DNA of 64,000 nt from Cornus controversa (GCA_026545225.1 CM048846.1:84895270-84959269); one strand, 5' to 3'. Shown: positions 22,640-35,462, counted from the stretch's first letter. The notes: generated by a model not told the origin, from the letters alone. Numbers and translations: made by a program.

Positions 22640-25000
22640 TCACTTCCTACCATTTATGTATACTTTTGAAAATAGACATAAAGCTATGATCTCAATACGG
22701 AAGAGCGTGCTTTATATTTTTTTTTTCTTTTTTGGGAATAACGAGTTAATTTTGGTATTTCCCTCTTCTTGAGATTTAAGTGAAAGATACTTGCGTCATA
22801 GCACTTTCCTCTCTCTAGTGGGCATTTACCTTAGAAATTGAGTAGGTCTAGTGGTAGCATTAGAAGCAGATTAAGCAATCATCAGCACTCGAGGTGTTGA
22901 TCACCCGACCCGACAGGGAAATCTCCTGTTACTTCTGCCTATTGTGTGAAGATTTTCCCCTCAATTAATAGTTTGCTCATAATTTAATTTTCTAGTTTCC
23001 AAGGATTTAGTTCATACAAATATTGTATTTTGGTAAGGTGTGTCATATATATTTTCTTTTTCTTTTTTTGTAACAGGGAATTTACGAGGGCAAGTCTTGG
23101 TAACGAGGAATTTGCTAGGCAGATCGCATGCAAAAAATGGTTTGTCTTGTTCCCTTGAACTTGAATTAACCTTAGACTTATCTTATTTTTCCTTATTAAT
23201 TTTAGTCCCTTTGTATTAAGTGGATATATTTGGATGAATCAATTGTTTAATTTAAGAATCAATTGTTTAATTTAAGAATCATGCCTATAATTTGATATTC
23301 ATGCTTCAAGTTGGTATGCTAGATTGGAATCTTCTTGTCATTTTTAATATTTTAAATCTATTTTACACGAGCATTTGATTTTATTTGCTCGCTGTGGTAT
23401 ATATTAGCTTTGATTCAACACCTCCACATATTTTTGCATCCCATTACATGGCAGTTGCATAAGGATTCATGTGTGAATATGTTGACTTGTCATCCGACAC
23501 GTGGATATAGATCAAAGAAAGACCTCTCTGTACGTACGTAGTATTTAGTCTATTGCTTCTAGAAGACACATTCAATGGGTTCGGTCTTTAGCATGAACCA
23601 GCTTTCAAACCATAAAGGTCCTCTCCCCGTAGGGCCTTTACAAAGCTTAAGAACTATATACACATTGTTCCTTGCTTCTTTCTCCACCAAGATCAACTTT
23701 TTCAAAAAGGGTTCAACGACTAGTGACTTTGACATTTATCAGAGCCAAGATCCAGGAATTTCCTTGATGAAGCCCGCCATGCAGTGAATTACTCGAGTGC
23801 ACTCCTACTCAGGTTGCTGGAAGGTACCACTTTAAAAGTTTGCTTATAGTGCCCGAGGAATACAGTTTTACATGAATGTGACACAACTCTTGGGCACATT
23901 GAGTTTGATATTTTTTCCGAATTTGTGTTGACTGTCTTATCTTTTCAGCTTGCACGTCATATGGTGTCTAGAAAGCAATTCAACAAGTGTGTTTTATGGG
24001 AATTGTAGTTGTCTTATCAAATTGTTTTTATGTTGCATTTTTTTTAGCCGATATATACGCCAAAAATTACTGTGTTCAGTTTTTTTTTTCTTTTTTGATA
24101 TTAACATTTTATTATTCTATTAGGTTTGTTTTCTATAATAAAGTTAGATATAGAAGTGTAGTGTACCCTTTTTCTAATTCGTTCTTTCTCATTACATGTT
24201 CGAATGATATCTTACTTCCCTTTTCAGGTAAAAGGCTGAAAGCAACCACCATTGGAAGGACAATATATAGCTAAGATAATATATAGCTTCTAAGTTATGG
24301 TTCTCTATTGCGAGAGCAAGAGATACTCATCTGAGCTTACGGATTATGCTAACCATTTATGAGTTTCTGTGGTAGGAAAATGGTATGCGAATATTAGTTG
24401 AGCTTGATGTTGACAACTTCTGTGAGATCACTACTTTTCCTGTTGGCTTGAAAATGTTAGTTTTTGTTGTGCTTTAAAATTGTTATATATATTTGAGTGA
24501 TGGTTTGATGAACCGATGCGGTTCAAACAAAACCAAAATAAATATGTTTGCATGCAAGGGAAGAGACAAAGAGGCCAACTAAATTTAATGTGAAAAAAAT
24601 AACTATAATTCATCTTAAAAAGTTGAATAAAATAAACTCTCACCAAATGGAACATATAATAAGATTGTTTGAGAGTTAAACTATGCATAGTGTTCCCAAA
24701 GTTCACTTTAGATGTTCAAGATTACGATTTAGGTCCTCAGAATTTTACGGTGTCGGTAGTGGCACAACGATCTTCCTATGTAGGTGTACAAGCTCGCAAG
24801 ATGAATTCCACTAGTGGTGTATGAGTTGCAAAGAAGACTGTAGAGGCAAAACTAGTCGAGTCAATAACTTTGTTTTTCTTTATCTTTGTCCCTAGTGTTA
24901 TTACATGTAAAGAAAAGTAACTTTTGTTCAATCAAACAAATATGGTTCCATTAACAACATCAAGTTGTAGTTCAATGGTATTTTATCATATTTAGCAAAG
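22640..25000. repeat. dispersed segmental repeat, copy B
   Basis: This copy pairs with 18750-19030 (left part) and with 5690-7665 (from about 23230). Between them, 23066-23140 looks like an exon: a T-rich tract and GTAACAG, an open segment reading EFTRASLGNEEFARQIACKK, then ATGGTTTGTCTTG as a donor-like edge. The protein is unknown to me. A tract reading TTATCAGAGCCAAGATCC near 23737 resembles a primer-binding site but has no LTR before it. Confidence 0.65.
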
Positions 25001-25649
25001 TGGAATATTTTATAATTCGAGTCCTTGTGGATATAATATAGAATCGCTCTCTTGTACGAAAGCATGTTGATTGTGTTTTGAATGAAAGGTTTTACTTGTA
25101 TAAACTTATTTTTCTGAAAATTTGTGATTTTCTTTTGTATAGGAGTGAAACTCAGACAATTGTTGAGTTCAAAATGAGTCGTGACTGTTTGAAATAAAGT
25201 GCTAAGAAGTGAAAATCGTGTCAAACACTATTTCAAGTGAGCCCTTAATGTCCCTAATGACTGTCAGGCTCCGATTTTTGAGTCCTGGGAATTTCATCCG
25301 GTTCACACTCATGAACCCTTCAATTTTAGAACTCAACTTCCGTGTGTTTAGAATTTCAGAGTGATAAAAAAATAATTAAAAAAAAAATCACTCTCAATTT
25401 TGATTTAAAATGAATGAATTATGTTCGATTGAAGTTTGAACCAGTTTTGGAATTTGCTCGTAATTATAAAGGTGATTTCGTTCATTAAATTCTAATACAC
25501 TGCCTCAATTACTAAATCAATGCGGAAGCATAACACCTGCATACGTATATTTACATATAACTCAACCTCAATAGTCTATTGTGGGCTCGTTACATGACGT
25601 CCCTAATTTTTCAATTCTATCTCAACAATCCACCAATCACATATTACGA

Positions 25650-25810
25650 AACATCGTAATGTTGGTTACGATGCATCGTTGAAGATGAGTAACATCATGC
25701 AAAACTCCCCGAATTTTGTAGGAAACACTCCACCATTTGCGATGCATCGTTATTGGGTTTATGATGCATTGTCGTATCACGATGCATTGAGATTATGATG
25801 GATCGTAAGC
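25650..25810. repeat. cluster of GATGCATCGT-type palindromic words
   Basis: Within 160 bases occur ACGAAACATCGTAAT, ACGATGCATCGT, GCGATGCATCGTTA, ATGATGCATTGTC, ACGATGCATTGAG and ATGATGGATCGT. The intact form ACGATGCATCGT is a 12-bp perfect palindrome. Variants differ mostly by C/T or G/A changes at CG steps, as expected from decay of methylated DNA. Confidence 0.6.
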
Positions 25811-26489
25811 ACTCACCTGCTATAATAACAATCCACCAAGTGATTACAATTATCATTCTTATCTCAATTCATCATCCACAACACACGTACATTCTCAATA
25901 CCATACAAAACATTGAAATATCTCACACATACTTTACATGGTCTCAACACATGTAAATTGAATCTAATAATAATTGAATCCATAACACATAAATATTGAG
26001 ATTCAACTATGCACCATACATTATATATCCTAAAGGTTGTATATAAACCACATGTGGCAATTACATTTGAGATTTAAAACGTCAAGATAATTCAAATGCA
26101 AATGCAACATTTTCTAAGAGAACTTGTTAACATGCCACAAGCCGGCATGGATAGCCACATACAAAAGTATCCAAAATTCAAAAGAGAACTCCACTTGGAC
26201 GTTCACGTTCCATCTACCATTGACGCCTTATCTGTAAAATGTTTGGGAGAGGAGTGAGCAACTCAACGACTCAGTAGAAATGTCCAAACCCACTTAGGTG
26301 TCGACCTGACACTGACTTACATGATATGCAACTATGATGCCACTACTCTACGTGATATTTAACGATATTCTCACGTTCCATGCTTCACAATACCATTAAA
26401 CACATAGGCATTTAAACCATACATCATACTTAACAGTTAAACACCTAAGCATTCAAGATATTTACACATTTTCGGTCATAATCCGATTC

Positions 26490-26700
26490 ATAGCCATGAT
26501 TGGTCCACTCCAACGATCATATGGTGTTGGGCCACTCCGACGACACCAAAGTGTTGGTCAACTTCGAAGACACTCGTGTGATGGGGCAACTCTGACGGTC
26601 ACACAATCAAGGTCTTAAATATGCCTTGCACTAGTGATTGGGAAACTCCAACGATCATTATACTTAGGGTATGATTGGGCCTCTTCGACGATCATCCCAT
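26490..26700. repeat. imperfect short tandem repeat in LTR-like region
   Basis: Units of about 35-50 bp contain GG(T/C)CACTCC(A/G)ACGA(T/C) followed by a short variable word. They appear near 26500, 26533, 26560, 26590, 26640 and 26680. They may be degenerate coding-like or promoter repeats of the retroelement. Confidence 0.5.
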
Positions 26701-27559
26701 TGGGAGTATTCTCACCAATTCAAACACATGGTTGGCTCTTTTCAAATTTTCATGTACATTATACATGGACAACACTCCGACATTTTCACATACATGCTCA
26801 CAAAACACATGTACTACACGAAGCATATAATTCTCATGCTCTTCAATACATATTCTTGCTACTTTAGTTCTAGCATGCATTCATTTACACAATTTCCACA
26901 TAACCACATAAATGTCATAATCCATGCACCTTAATCACATATTCATTTAATTCATTTCATGGCAAGACATGTTCTCATTCAATACACATTTCATATATAA
27001 ACATATAATTCATTACATATCATGAATTAAACAACTCTAACATGCATAAATTATATAATGTGAAGAGAGGAAGACAAATAAACTCAACTCCCACCACTCA
27101 CCCATACATGTTAGCTTAAGTTATACAACACCAACTCCTCCCATACCCCAGAATCGACAACTAAGAGGAAAGAAACACCCCTACCTCAAGTTTGGAAGTC
27201 TTCCAAGAAATCTCCAAAAGTCACCAAACTCTAAGTTCATGGAAACGTAGATCGGGACAAGGGAGATGAACTTTCCTTCTTGGTCAAAGCCCGAATCCAA
27301 ACTTCACTCCACCCTAATTTTTGGAAGGGGACTTTGAAGCCACTAAAGTGAAGAGGAGAAAGAGAGAATAAGTTTTCCTTCTTGAAGCAAGTCCTAAACC
27401 TCACTTTAAAGATATGAAAACCAAGGAAGAAGGTTGGAGAAGAAGGAAAGCTTGGAGAGCTTTAATGGCTGACTTCCTATCTCTATAATTATGTTCTAGC
27501 AATATACACTAGGTGTATATACACCTCACCAAGGGCAAATGACCACTTTACCCTTAAGT

Positions 27560-28125
27560 CACTTAACGTACCTAGTGACAATAGTAGAAACAATAAAATT
27601 GTTGGGATCTCGGAGCCAAGGTTTAGTCCAAGTATTAATATGATGACCCTTTGCAACAGACCATTTCCTTCTTTTGTGGATGATGGTTTTTGATGCATGG
27701 ATCCTTTTATAAATCCAGGATGTTGAGGATTTGCAAGCAGAGTTGAGAAAAGGACAGTCATTGAAGTATTTAGCTTTGAGAGTTTCAAATAAGAGAGAAT
27801 TGTCTTCAATAGTGAGACGCCATGCCAGTTTGGATAAAAGCGCAAGATTGATAGATTGAATATCCTGGAAAGCCAAACCTCCCTCCTTTTTGTTAAAGCA
27901 CAAAGAATCCCAGCAAATCCAGTGTGAATGAGAAGCTTTTTTAGAACCCGACCACCAAAAATTTGGCATCTTTGATTTCAAAGTGTTGCAGATTTTAATA
28001 GGGAGTTTGTAACATGACATCGAATAGTTGGGAAGAGAAGCAAGAGAATATTTAAGCAAAGTTTCACGACCAGCCTTAGAGGGCATTGAGCCTTTAAAAT
28101 GTTTGATTTTTGAACTAATCTTCTC
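27560..28125 (-). pseudogene. L1-type LINE reverse transcriptase C-terminal fragment
   Basis: One long open frame on the minus strand carries the hallmark region after the RT core of plant LINEs: SKAGRETLLKYSLASLPNYS, then FWWSG, then HWICWDSLCFNKKEGGLAF and LALLSKLAWRL. The frame has no RT active-site motif, no endonuclease and no tail, so only about 190 residues of the polyprotein survive. Upstream its reading frame runs straight into the CACACTTAAAG repeat field, and downstream it meets the LTR-like segment. Intact relatives copy their own RNA into chromosomal DNA. Confidence 0.85.
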
Positions 28126-28129
28126 CTCA

Positions 28130-31100
28130 AAGCATTGCACATTTTTAAGCCTTAGTTTCACACGCTTAAAGTCATTTTTCACACATTTAAAGTCATTATC
28201 CACACACTGAAAATATAACACTTAAAGGAAGTTTTCACACAATTAGAACATAACAATTAAAAGTAAGTTTTCACAATTAAAACATAACACTTGAAGAGTG
28301 GAAAGGAAAGAATCAAGGCTACTAAAAAAAATTTAAATTGCAATATTACCATGCACATATATTAGATAAACTAAAGTTAAAGGTACAATGGTAAAAACAA
28401 ATTACTCTCACTTTGGTTTGATTTCTAAATTATTGAAACTCATGTTGACACACTTAAAGTAAATATTCACATATTTTAAATACATTTTAACGCATTTAAA
28501 TTACTTTTCCACATACTTAAAGTAATTATCCACATACGGAAAACAAATTAATTTTTGTGTTTTTCTTTTCTATTTTTTTAACAACATTTAGGCACACTTA
28601 AAGGATATTTCTACACAAATAAATCATAAAAGTTGATGTACATTTTTTAGCCTCACTTCCACACACTTAAAATCACTTTCCATACACTTAAAAGTACATT
28701 TTCACACATTCAAAATATTTTTCACACTATAAGTTATTTTTCACACACAAAATAAATAAAGTTATATGTTTTTTCTTTCCATTTTTTTTAGTAACATTTA
28801 GGCACACTTTAAAAATGTTTCCACACAAATAAATCATAACAGTTGATGTTCACATTTTTAAGTCTTACTTTTCACACACTTAAAGTACATTTTCACACAT
28901 TTAAAATATTTTTCCAAACACTTAAAAAAATTCCCCACAGACAGAAAATAAATAATGTTGTAAGTTTTTTTTCTAATTTTTTTAGTAACATTTAAACACA
29001 TTTAAAGGATGTTTCCATACAAATAAATCATAACAGTTGATGTTCACATTTTTAAGTCTCACTTTCGCATACTTAAAATCACTTTTCATATACTTACAGT
29101 GCATTTCCACACATTTTAAGTATTTCTCCACACATTTAAATTATTTTTCCATACATAGAATATAAATAAAGTTTTTTGTTTTTTCTTTCTAATTGTTTCA
29201 GTAAAATTTAGGCATACTTAAATAATATTTCCACACAAATAAATCATATCAGTTAATGTTCACATTTTTAAGTCTCACTTCCACACACTTAAAATCATTT
29301 TTCACACATTTAAAGTTTTTTTTACATATAAAATAAATAAAATTTTATGCTTTCCTTTTCAATTTTTTTATTAACATTTAGGCACACTTAAAGGATGTTT
29401 CCACACAAATAAATCATAATGGTTGATGTTCACATTTTTAAATCTCACTTTGACACATTTAAAATCATTTAGGCAACATTTTTAATTTTCACTTCCACAT
29501 TTTTCTTTCAATATTTTTTAGCAACATTTACATACACTTAAAGTAAGCATTAAGACAAACGTAACACTTGAAAATGGACTATTATGAAAAGAAAAGTTTC
29601 CACACTTGAAGAGTGGAAAGGAAAAAAGCAATGCTATATTGAAAGTTTTAAATTAATAAATTATCTTTCACAATTTAAGACAAAATAAAGTGATGGGTAC
29701 AATGGAAAAAATAAATTATTCTCGTTATATTTGATTTTCAAATTTTGAAGACTCAAGTCCACAGACTTAAATTCACTTTTCACACAATTAAAGTCATTTT
29801 TTACACAATTAAAGTGTTTTTCACACACTTAAAAAAATATACATTTCAATGTTTTTTCTTTCGAAATTTTTGAGCAACATTTATATATAATCAAAGTGAG
29901 TTTTCACACAATTAAATCTAACATTTGATTTTCACATTTTTAAGCATCACTTTCACACACTTGAAGTCATTTTTCACACACAATTCATTTTCACACATTT
30001 AAAGTCATTATCCACACACTAAAAATAAATAAATTTTTATCTTTTTTTCCTTACAATTATTTTTAAGAAATATTTAGGCATACTTAAAGTGTCTTTCTAC
30101 ACAATGAAAACATAACACTTAAAGTAAGTTTTCACAATATTAAAACATAACAATTAAACATAAGTTTTCACAATTAAAACATAACAATTGACAAGTGGAA
30201 AGGAAAGAAACAACGCTACTAACAAAATGTAAATTATAATATTACCATGCACATATATTAGATAAACTAAAGTTATAGCTAGGTACAATGATAAAAACAA
30301 ATTACTCTCACTTTGCTTTGATTAATACATTATTGGAACTTATGTTAACACACTCAAAATAAATTTTCACACACTTAAAGTGCATTTTTCATGCATTTAA
30401 ATTAGTTTTTCACATACTTAAAATAAACATCCACACACATAAAACAAATTAATTTTTGTGTTTTTTATTTCCTATTTTTTTAACAAAATTTAGGCACATT
30501 TAAAGAATGGTTCCACACAAATAAATCATAATAGTTGATATTCATATTTTTAAGTCTTACTTTCACACAGTTAAAATTAGGGCTGCAACTCGGGCGGGTT
30601 GGGCGGGTTAGAGGTACAACTCGGGCTCAACCCTACATATAAAATGTTCAACCCTAACTCAACCCTAACCCTACTTTCAACCCTAACTACTCAACCCTAG
30701 CTAAACCCATCCTTAAATTTTTAAACTCGGGTTTGTAACTCGGGTTGAGATTTCGGGTTAGAAAGTCGGGTTAATTCGGATTATCTATATCACCAATCTC
30801 CATATTGAACATTTAAAGTGATCTTTAATAAGTTTCACATTAGATTACTCCGAAACACACAAAAAAATAAGATCTTAATGCAAATTTCTAAAAAATTACA
30901 AACAAATTTTAAGAAATTAATTATCAAAAATGTTAACATACAATAAATCAAGATTTAAATAAAGGAAGTTGAAAAAAAAAAGGTTATCACAATTTGAATA
31001 TTATATGTAATATATTTAAAACAAAAAATATCTATAAAAATAATATTACAATTCGGGTTCGGGTTGGGCTCGGGTTGTTGGCACCTCAACCCTAGCTCAA

Positions 31101-34100
31101 CCCTAATTAAGTTCGGGTTGGAGTTTTTCAACCCAAGCTCAACCCTAATTGTAAAAATAGTTGCCCAAGCTCGTAAAAAATCGGGCTAGGCTCGGGTTGA
31201 ATTCGGGTTGCCCAACCCAAGTTGCACCCCTAGTTAAAATCACTTTTCACACACTTAAAGTATATTTCCGCACATTTAAATTACTATTCTACACATTTAA
31301 AGTACTTTTCCACAAGTGATTTTATTTTCTGTGTGGAAAAACACTTTAAATGTGTGAAAAAGTAATTTAAATGTGCAAAAATATACTTTAAGTGTGTGAA
31401 AGTGAGGCTTAAAAATGTGAAATCAATCATTATGATTTATTTGTGTGAAAATATCATTTAAGTGTGCCTAAATACTACTAAAAAAATTGAAAAGAAAAAA
31501 CATAAAACTATATTTATTTTATGTGTGTGAAAATTACTTTAAATGTGTGAAAAATGATTTTAAGTGTGTGGAAGTGAGACTTAAAAATGTAAACATTAAC
31601 TGTTATGATTTATTTGTGTGGAAAGTTCTTGTAAGTGTGCCTAAATGTTACTAAATTTTTTTGAAAGAAAAAACATAAAATTTTATTTATTTTATATGTG
31701 TGAAAAAATACTTTAAATGTGTGAAAGGTGATTTTAAGTTTATGAAAGTGAGACTTAAAATGTGAACATCAACTGTTATGATTTATCTGCGTGGAAACTT
31801 CTTTTTAAGTGTGCCTAAATGTTACTAAAAAAAGTTGAAAGTAAAAACATAGAACTTTATTTATGTCCTATATGAAAAAGTACTCTAAATGTGTGAAGAT
31901 GTTTCCACATAAATAAATTATAACAATTGATGTTCACATTTTTAAACATCACTTCTCCACATTCAAAGTAATTTTTCACACACTTAATGTGTATTTTCAT
32001 ACATTTAAAGTCATTTTTTACACATTTTAAGTGTGTGAAATTGAGGCTTAAAAATGTGAACAACAATTGTTATAATTTATTTGTGTGTAAACATATTCTA
32101 AGTGTGCCTAAATGTTGCTAAAAATTTGGAAAGAAAAAACATAAAAATTTATTTGTTTTCTCTATGTGAAAAATTACTTTAAATGTGAATAAAATGACTT
32201 TAAATGTGTGAAAATATACTTTAAGTGTGTGAATAATGACTTTAAATGTGGGGAAGTTATACTTAAAAATGTGAATATCAATTCTTATGATTTATTTGTG
32301 TAGAAACATCTTCTAAATGTGTCCAAATGTTGCTCAAAAATTGAAAAGAAAAAACATAAAAAATTATTTATTTTATTTGTGTGAAAAAATACTTTTAAGT
32401 GTGTAGAAAATGACTTTAAACGTAGGGAAGTGATGCTTAAAAATGTGAACATCAATTGTTATGATTTATTTGTGTGAAAATATCTTTTAAGTGTGTCTAA
32501 ATGTTACTAAAAAATTGGAAACAAATGTTTCTCCACGCAACATATACATTTTAATATATTTTTTTCAATTTTTTTAGCAACATTTATATACAATTAAAAT
32601 ATAACACTTAAAAGTAATTATCCACACACTGAAAATAAATATTTTTTTATGTTTTTTCTTTCCAATCTTTTTATCAATATTTAGGTACACTCAAAGTGTG
32701 TTTTCACATAAATAAGACATAATATTTGAAAATCACATTTATCAAGACAAACGTCCACACACTTATAGTAACTTTTCACATAATTAAAGTATTTTTCCAC
32801 ATTGATAAAGTAATTTTTCACAACACAAAAAAAAAATTTATGTTTTTTCTTTTCTATTTTTTAGCAACATTTAGGGACATTTAAAGATGTTTCAATATAA
32901 TTAAAACATAACACTTATATTCTAATTCTAATTGTCTGGAAAGTGATTTTAATTGATGTTCACATTTTAAAAAAAAATTGGACACTTACATATGAAATTT
33001 TTGTGAACATATATTTGATAAACTAAAGTTATGAGTACAATGGTAAAAACAAATTAATCTCACTTTGCTTTGATTTTCACAATATTGGGATTCATGTCCA
33101 CACACTTAAAGTAAATTACCATACACTTAAAAGTACTTTTCATTCCACACACGTAAAGTAATTTTTCACAAGTAGAAAATAAATAATTTTTTATGTTTTT
33201 TTTTCTAATTTTTTAGCAATATTTAGGCACACTTAAAAGATATTTCCACATAAATAAATCATAACACTTGATGTTCACATGTTTAAGCCTCACTTACACA
33301 CACTTAAAATCACTTTCCATACACTTAAAGTATTATTCCACAAATTTAAAGTATTTTTTCACACACTTAAAAGTAATTTTCCACACACTGAAAATAAATA
33401 ATTTTTTATTGTTTTTCTTTCCAAATTTTTAGCAACATTTAGGCACACTTAAAAGATCTCTTCACACAAATAAATCATAATAGTTGATATTCATATTTTT
33501 AAGTCTCACTTACACACATTTAAAATCACTTCTCACACACTTAAAGTACACTTCCACAGATTTAAAGCAATTTCACACACCTAAAGTAATTTTCCACACA
33601 CTGAAAATAAATAATTTTTTATTATTTTTCTTTCCAATCTTTTTTGTAACATTTAGGCACATTTAAAATATATTTTCACACAAGATAATCATAACATTTG
33701 ATGTTCACATTTTTAAGCCTCACTTTCTACACACTTAAAATCATTTTGAACACACTTAAATTACATTTTTACACATTTAAAGTCATTTTACACACACTTA
33801 AAGTCATTATCCACACATTGAAAATAAATAATTTTCTATTTTTTTTCTTTCTAAGTTTTTTAGAAACATTTTGGCACACTTAAAGTGTCTTTCCACACAA
33901 TAAAAACATAACACTTAAAAGTAATTTTCACATAATTAGAATATAATATTTAAAAGTAAATTTTTCACACAACTAAAATATAACACTTGAAGAGTACCGG
34001 AAAGGAAAGAAGCAAGGATTCAATAAAAATTTTAAATTATAATATTACCATGCACATATATTAAATTACAATCTTACTTTGCTTTGATTTCTACAATATT

Positions 34101-34580
34101 TGGACTCATGTCCACATACTTAAAGTAAATTATCACACACTTAAAGTGTTGTTCCACACACTTAAAATAAATTTTCATAAGTAGAAAATAAATAAATTTT
34201 TATGTTTTTTCTTTCTAATTTTTTAGCAACATTTAGACACACATAAAAGATGTTTTTACACAAATAAATCATAAAAGTTGATGTTAACATTTTTAAGCCT
34301 TACTTATACACACTTAAAATCACTTTTCACACACTTGCAATAATTTCCACACCCTGAAAATAAATAATTTTATATGTTTTTTTCTTTATATTTTTTTAGA
34401 AACATTTAAGCATACAAATTTTTTTATAAATATTGAAAAAAATATATTAAAATGTATATGTTTTAAATGTGTGTAAAAACATTTTAATTGTGTGTAAAAT
34501 AATTTTAAAATTGTGAAAAATTACTTTAAGTGTGTTGACACTACATATGAATTCGAAAAATTACTTTAAGTGTGTAGACG
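28130..34580. repeat. satellite-like field of CACACTTAAAGT words with strand switches
   Basis: About 6.4 kb is built from variants of the 12-20-bp word CACACTTAAAGTCATTTTTC. These are organised into units of about 160-220 bp that each carry TTTAGGCACACTTAAA, AAATAAATCATAA and TTGATGTTCACATTTTTAAG. A longer module header, ACCATGCACATATATTAGA or a variant, recurs near 28348, 30244, 33000 and 34048. Orientation is + from 28130 to about 31315, - to 31890, + to 32020, - to 32530, + to about 34400, then - to 34580. No coding capacity is visible. Confidence 0.85.
30578..31232. mobile_element. hAT-like MITE (655 bp) inserted in the repeat field
   Basis: The ends are TAGGGCTGCAACTCGGG and CCCAAGTTGCACCCCTA, imperfect inverted repeats starting with the TAGGG typical of plant hAT elements. 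A perfect 8-bp target duplication GTTAAAAT lies at 30570-30577 and 31233-31240. Subterminal regions are rich in AACTCGGG / CCCAACCC words. The interior is AT-rich and has no transposase. An older copy lies at 16900-17440. Confidence 0.9.
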
Positions 34581-34992
34581 CTAGATATGAATTGGAAAAA
34601 TCATAACTTTTATATTTTAAATCAAAACATAGCCTAAGTTATACTCAAATTAAAGCTCTCGAAATATTCTATTTAATAAAATTAGTTTCATCAAAAAATA
34701 TTGTTTGTAATAAAAGCTGTGGACTTTTAAGTGAAAAGAAAAAAAATGAAAAAACGTATATATACACACCCACACCGAATGTATGAATATTATAATTTAT
34801 TCCTTTTTTTCTTTGTTTGGACAGAAATAGTATTATATTTTATTAGTTTTTGGTCCTTAATCACAAGTAATATTATTTTATTAATTGTTTAATTTAAATT
34901 TTTTTTTTTTGTGATCTGTTAAGGATGATTTGATTTTCGGATACAAAATTTACGGCACCTTACGGCCGAGCAAAAGTGCGTGAAAATGAAAA
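34581..34992. other. AT-rich stretch without recognised features
   Basis: This is the transition out of the repeat field; it contains A- and T-runs and no open frame of interest. Confidence 0.5.
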
Positions 34993-35203
34993 GAGAAATG
35001 CTAAACGTCACAATTTTATTTCACAAATTTTAACTCGAATCTACGTGGCAGGTGATAATACCATAAGGACTCCGTATATGGGGGAATCCCACCAATAATA
35101 ACTTACCATTTACTTTTATCTCCTAAAGTAATGAATTATATCACCTGCCACATAAATTCGAGTTAAAATTCATGATATTTATTCGAGACGTATAGCATTG
35201 CTC
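34993..35203. mobile_element. small Mutator-like MITE (211 bp) with 9-bp TSD
   Basis: The ends GAGAAATGCTAAACGTC and GACGTATAGCATTGCTC are imperfect inverted repeats. The subterminal pair TTTTAACTCGAAT / ATTCGAGTTAAAA and the pair CCACCTGC-like GGCAGGTGATA / TATCACCTGCC extend the symmetry inward. A perfect 9-bp direct repeat AAATGAAAA flanks it at 34984-34992 and 35204-35212. Such foldback elements move with help from a related transposase. Confidence 0.85.
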
Positions 35204-35213
35204 AAATGAAAAT

Positions 35214-35462
35214 GATAACAAAAAGTGGTGTTGTGGTACTACTCCGTCATTGTAGCATCAAAACAGCATGAAAATTGGTGATGTGGCTGCCACTGGTAGT
35301 TCGTCCTTGTAGCATCAAAAGAGCATGAAAACTGCATCAAAAAATGGTGCTGTGGTTCCCAGTACTAGGCCGTCCTTGTAGCATCAAAAGAGCATAAAAA
35401 CTGTATCAAAAAATAGTGCAGTGGTTCCCAGTACTAGGCGGTCCTTGTAGCAGCAAAAGAGC
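35214..35462. repeat. tandem repeat, unit about 69 bp, nearly four copies
   Basis: CCTTGTAGCATCAAAAGAGC recurs at about 35304, 35373 and 35442, with a shorter first copy (TCATTGTAGCATCAAAACAG) at about 35246. GTGGTTCCCAGTACTAGGC sits between the later copies. The last two units are most alike, which suggests growth from the right end. Confidence 0.85.

Larger units (their letters stand above)
25262..27590 (-). mobile_element. probable long gypsy-type LTR or LTR-derived element
   Basis: Read on the minus strand, the segment ends at 25262 in AAAAATCGGAGCCTGACA, close to the GGGGCGTGACA ends of plant gypsy LTRs. It begins near 27580 with TGTCACTAGG or the neighbouring TGTTTCTAC. A TATA-like TATATACACC lies in the proposed promoter region (about 27510). 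Inside are repeated words: CGATGCATCG-type palindromes (25650-25805) and ACTCCAACGATCA-type units (26500-26700). A 5-bp target duplication is not evident and no polyprotein is present. Confidence 0.4.

Noticed and set aside
23731..23760. TTATCAGAGCCAAGATCC as a primer-binding site
   Set aside because: The first bases (TGG) are missing, and no LTR end precedes it.
27489..27845. 118-codon minus-strand frame
   Set aside because: It overlaps the LINE RT fragment in another frame and has no RT motifs.
28130..34580. Repeat field considered as telomeric or centromeric satellite
   Set aside because: The word is not TTTAGGG-like. Units are highly diverged and change strand, unlike head-to-tail centromeric satellites.
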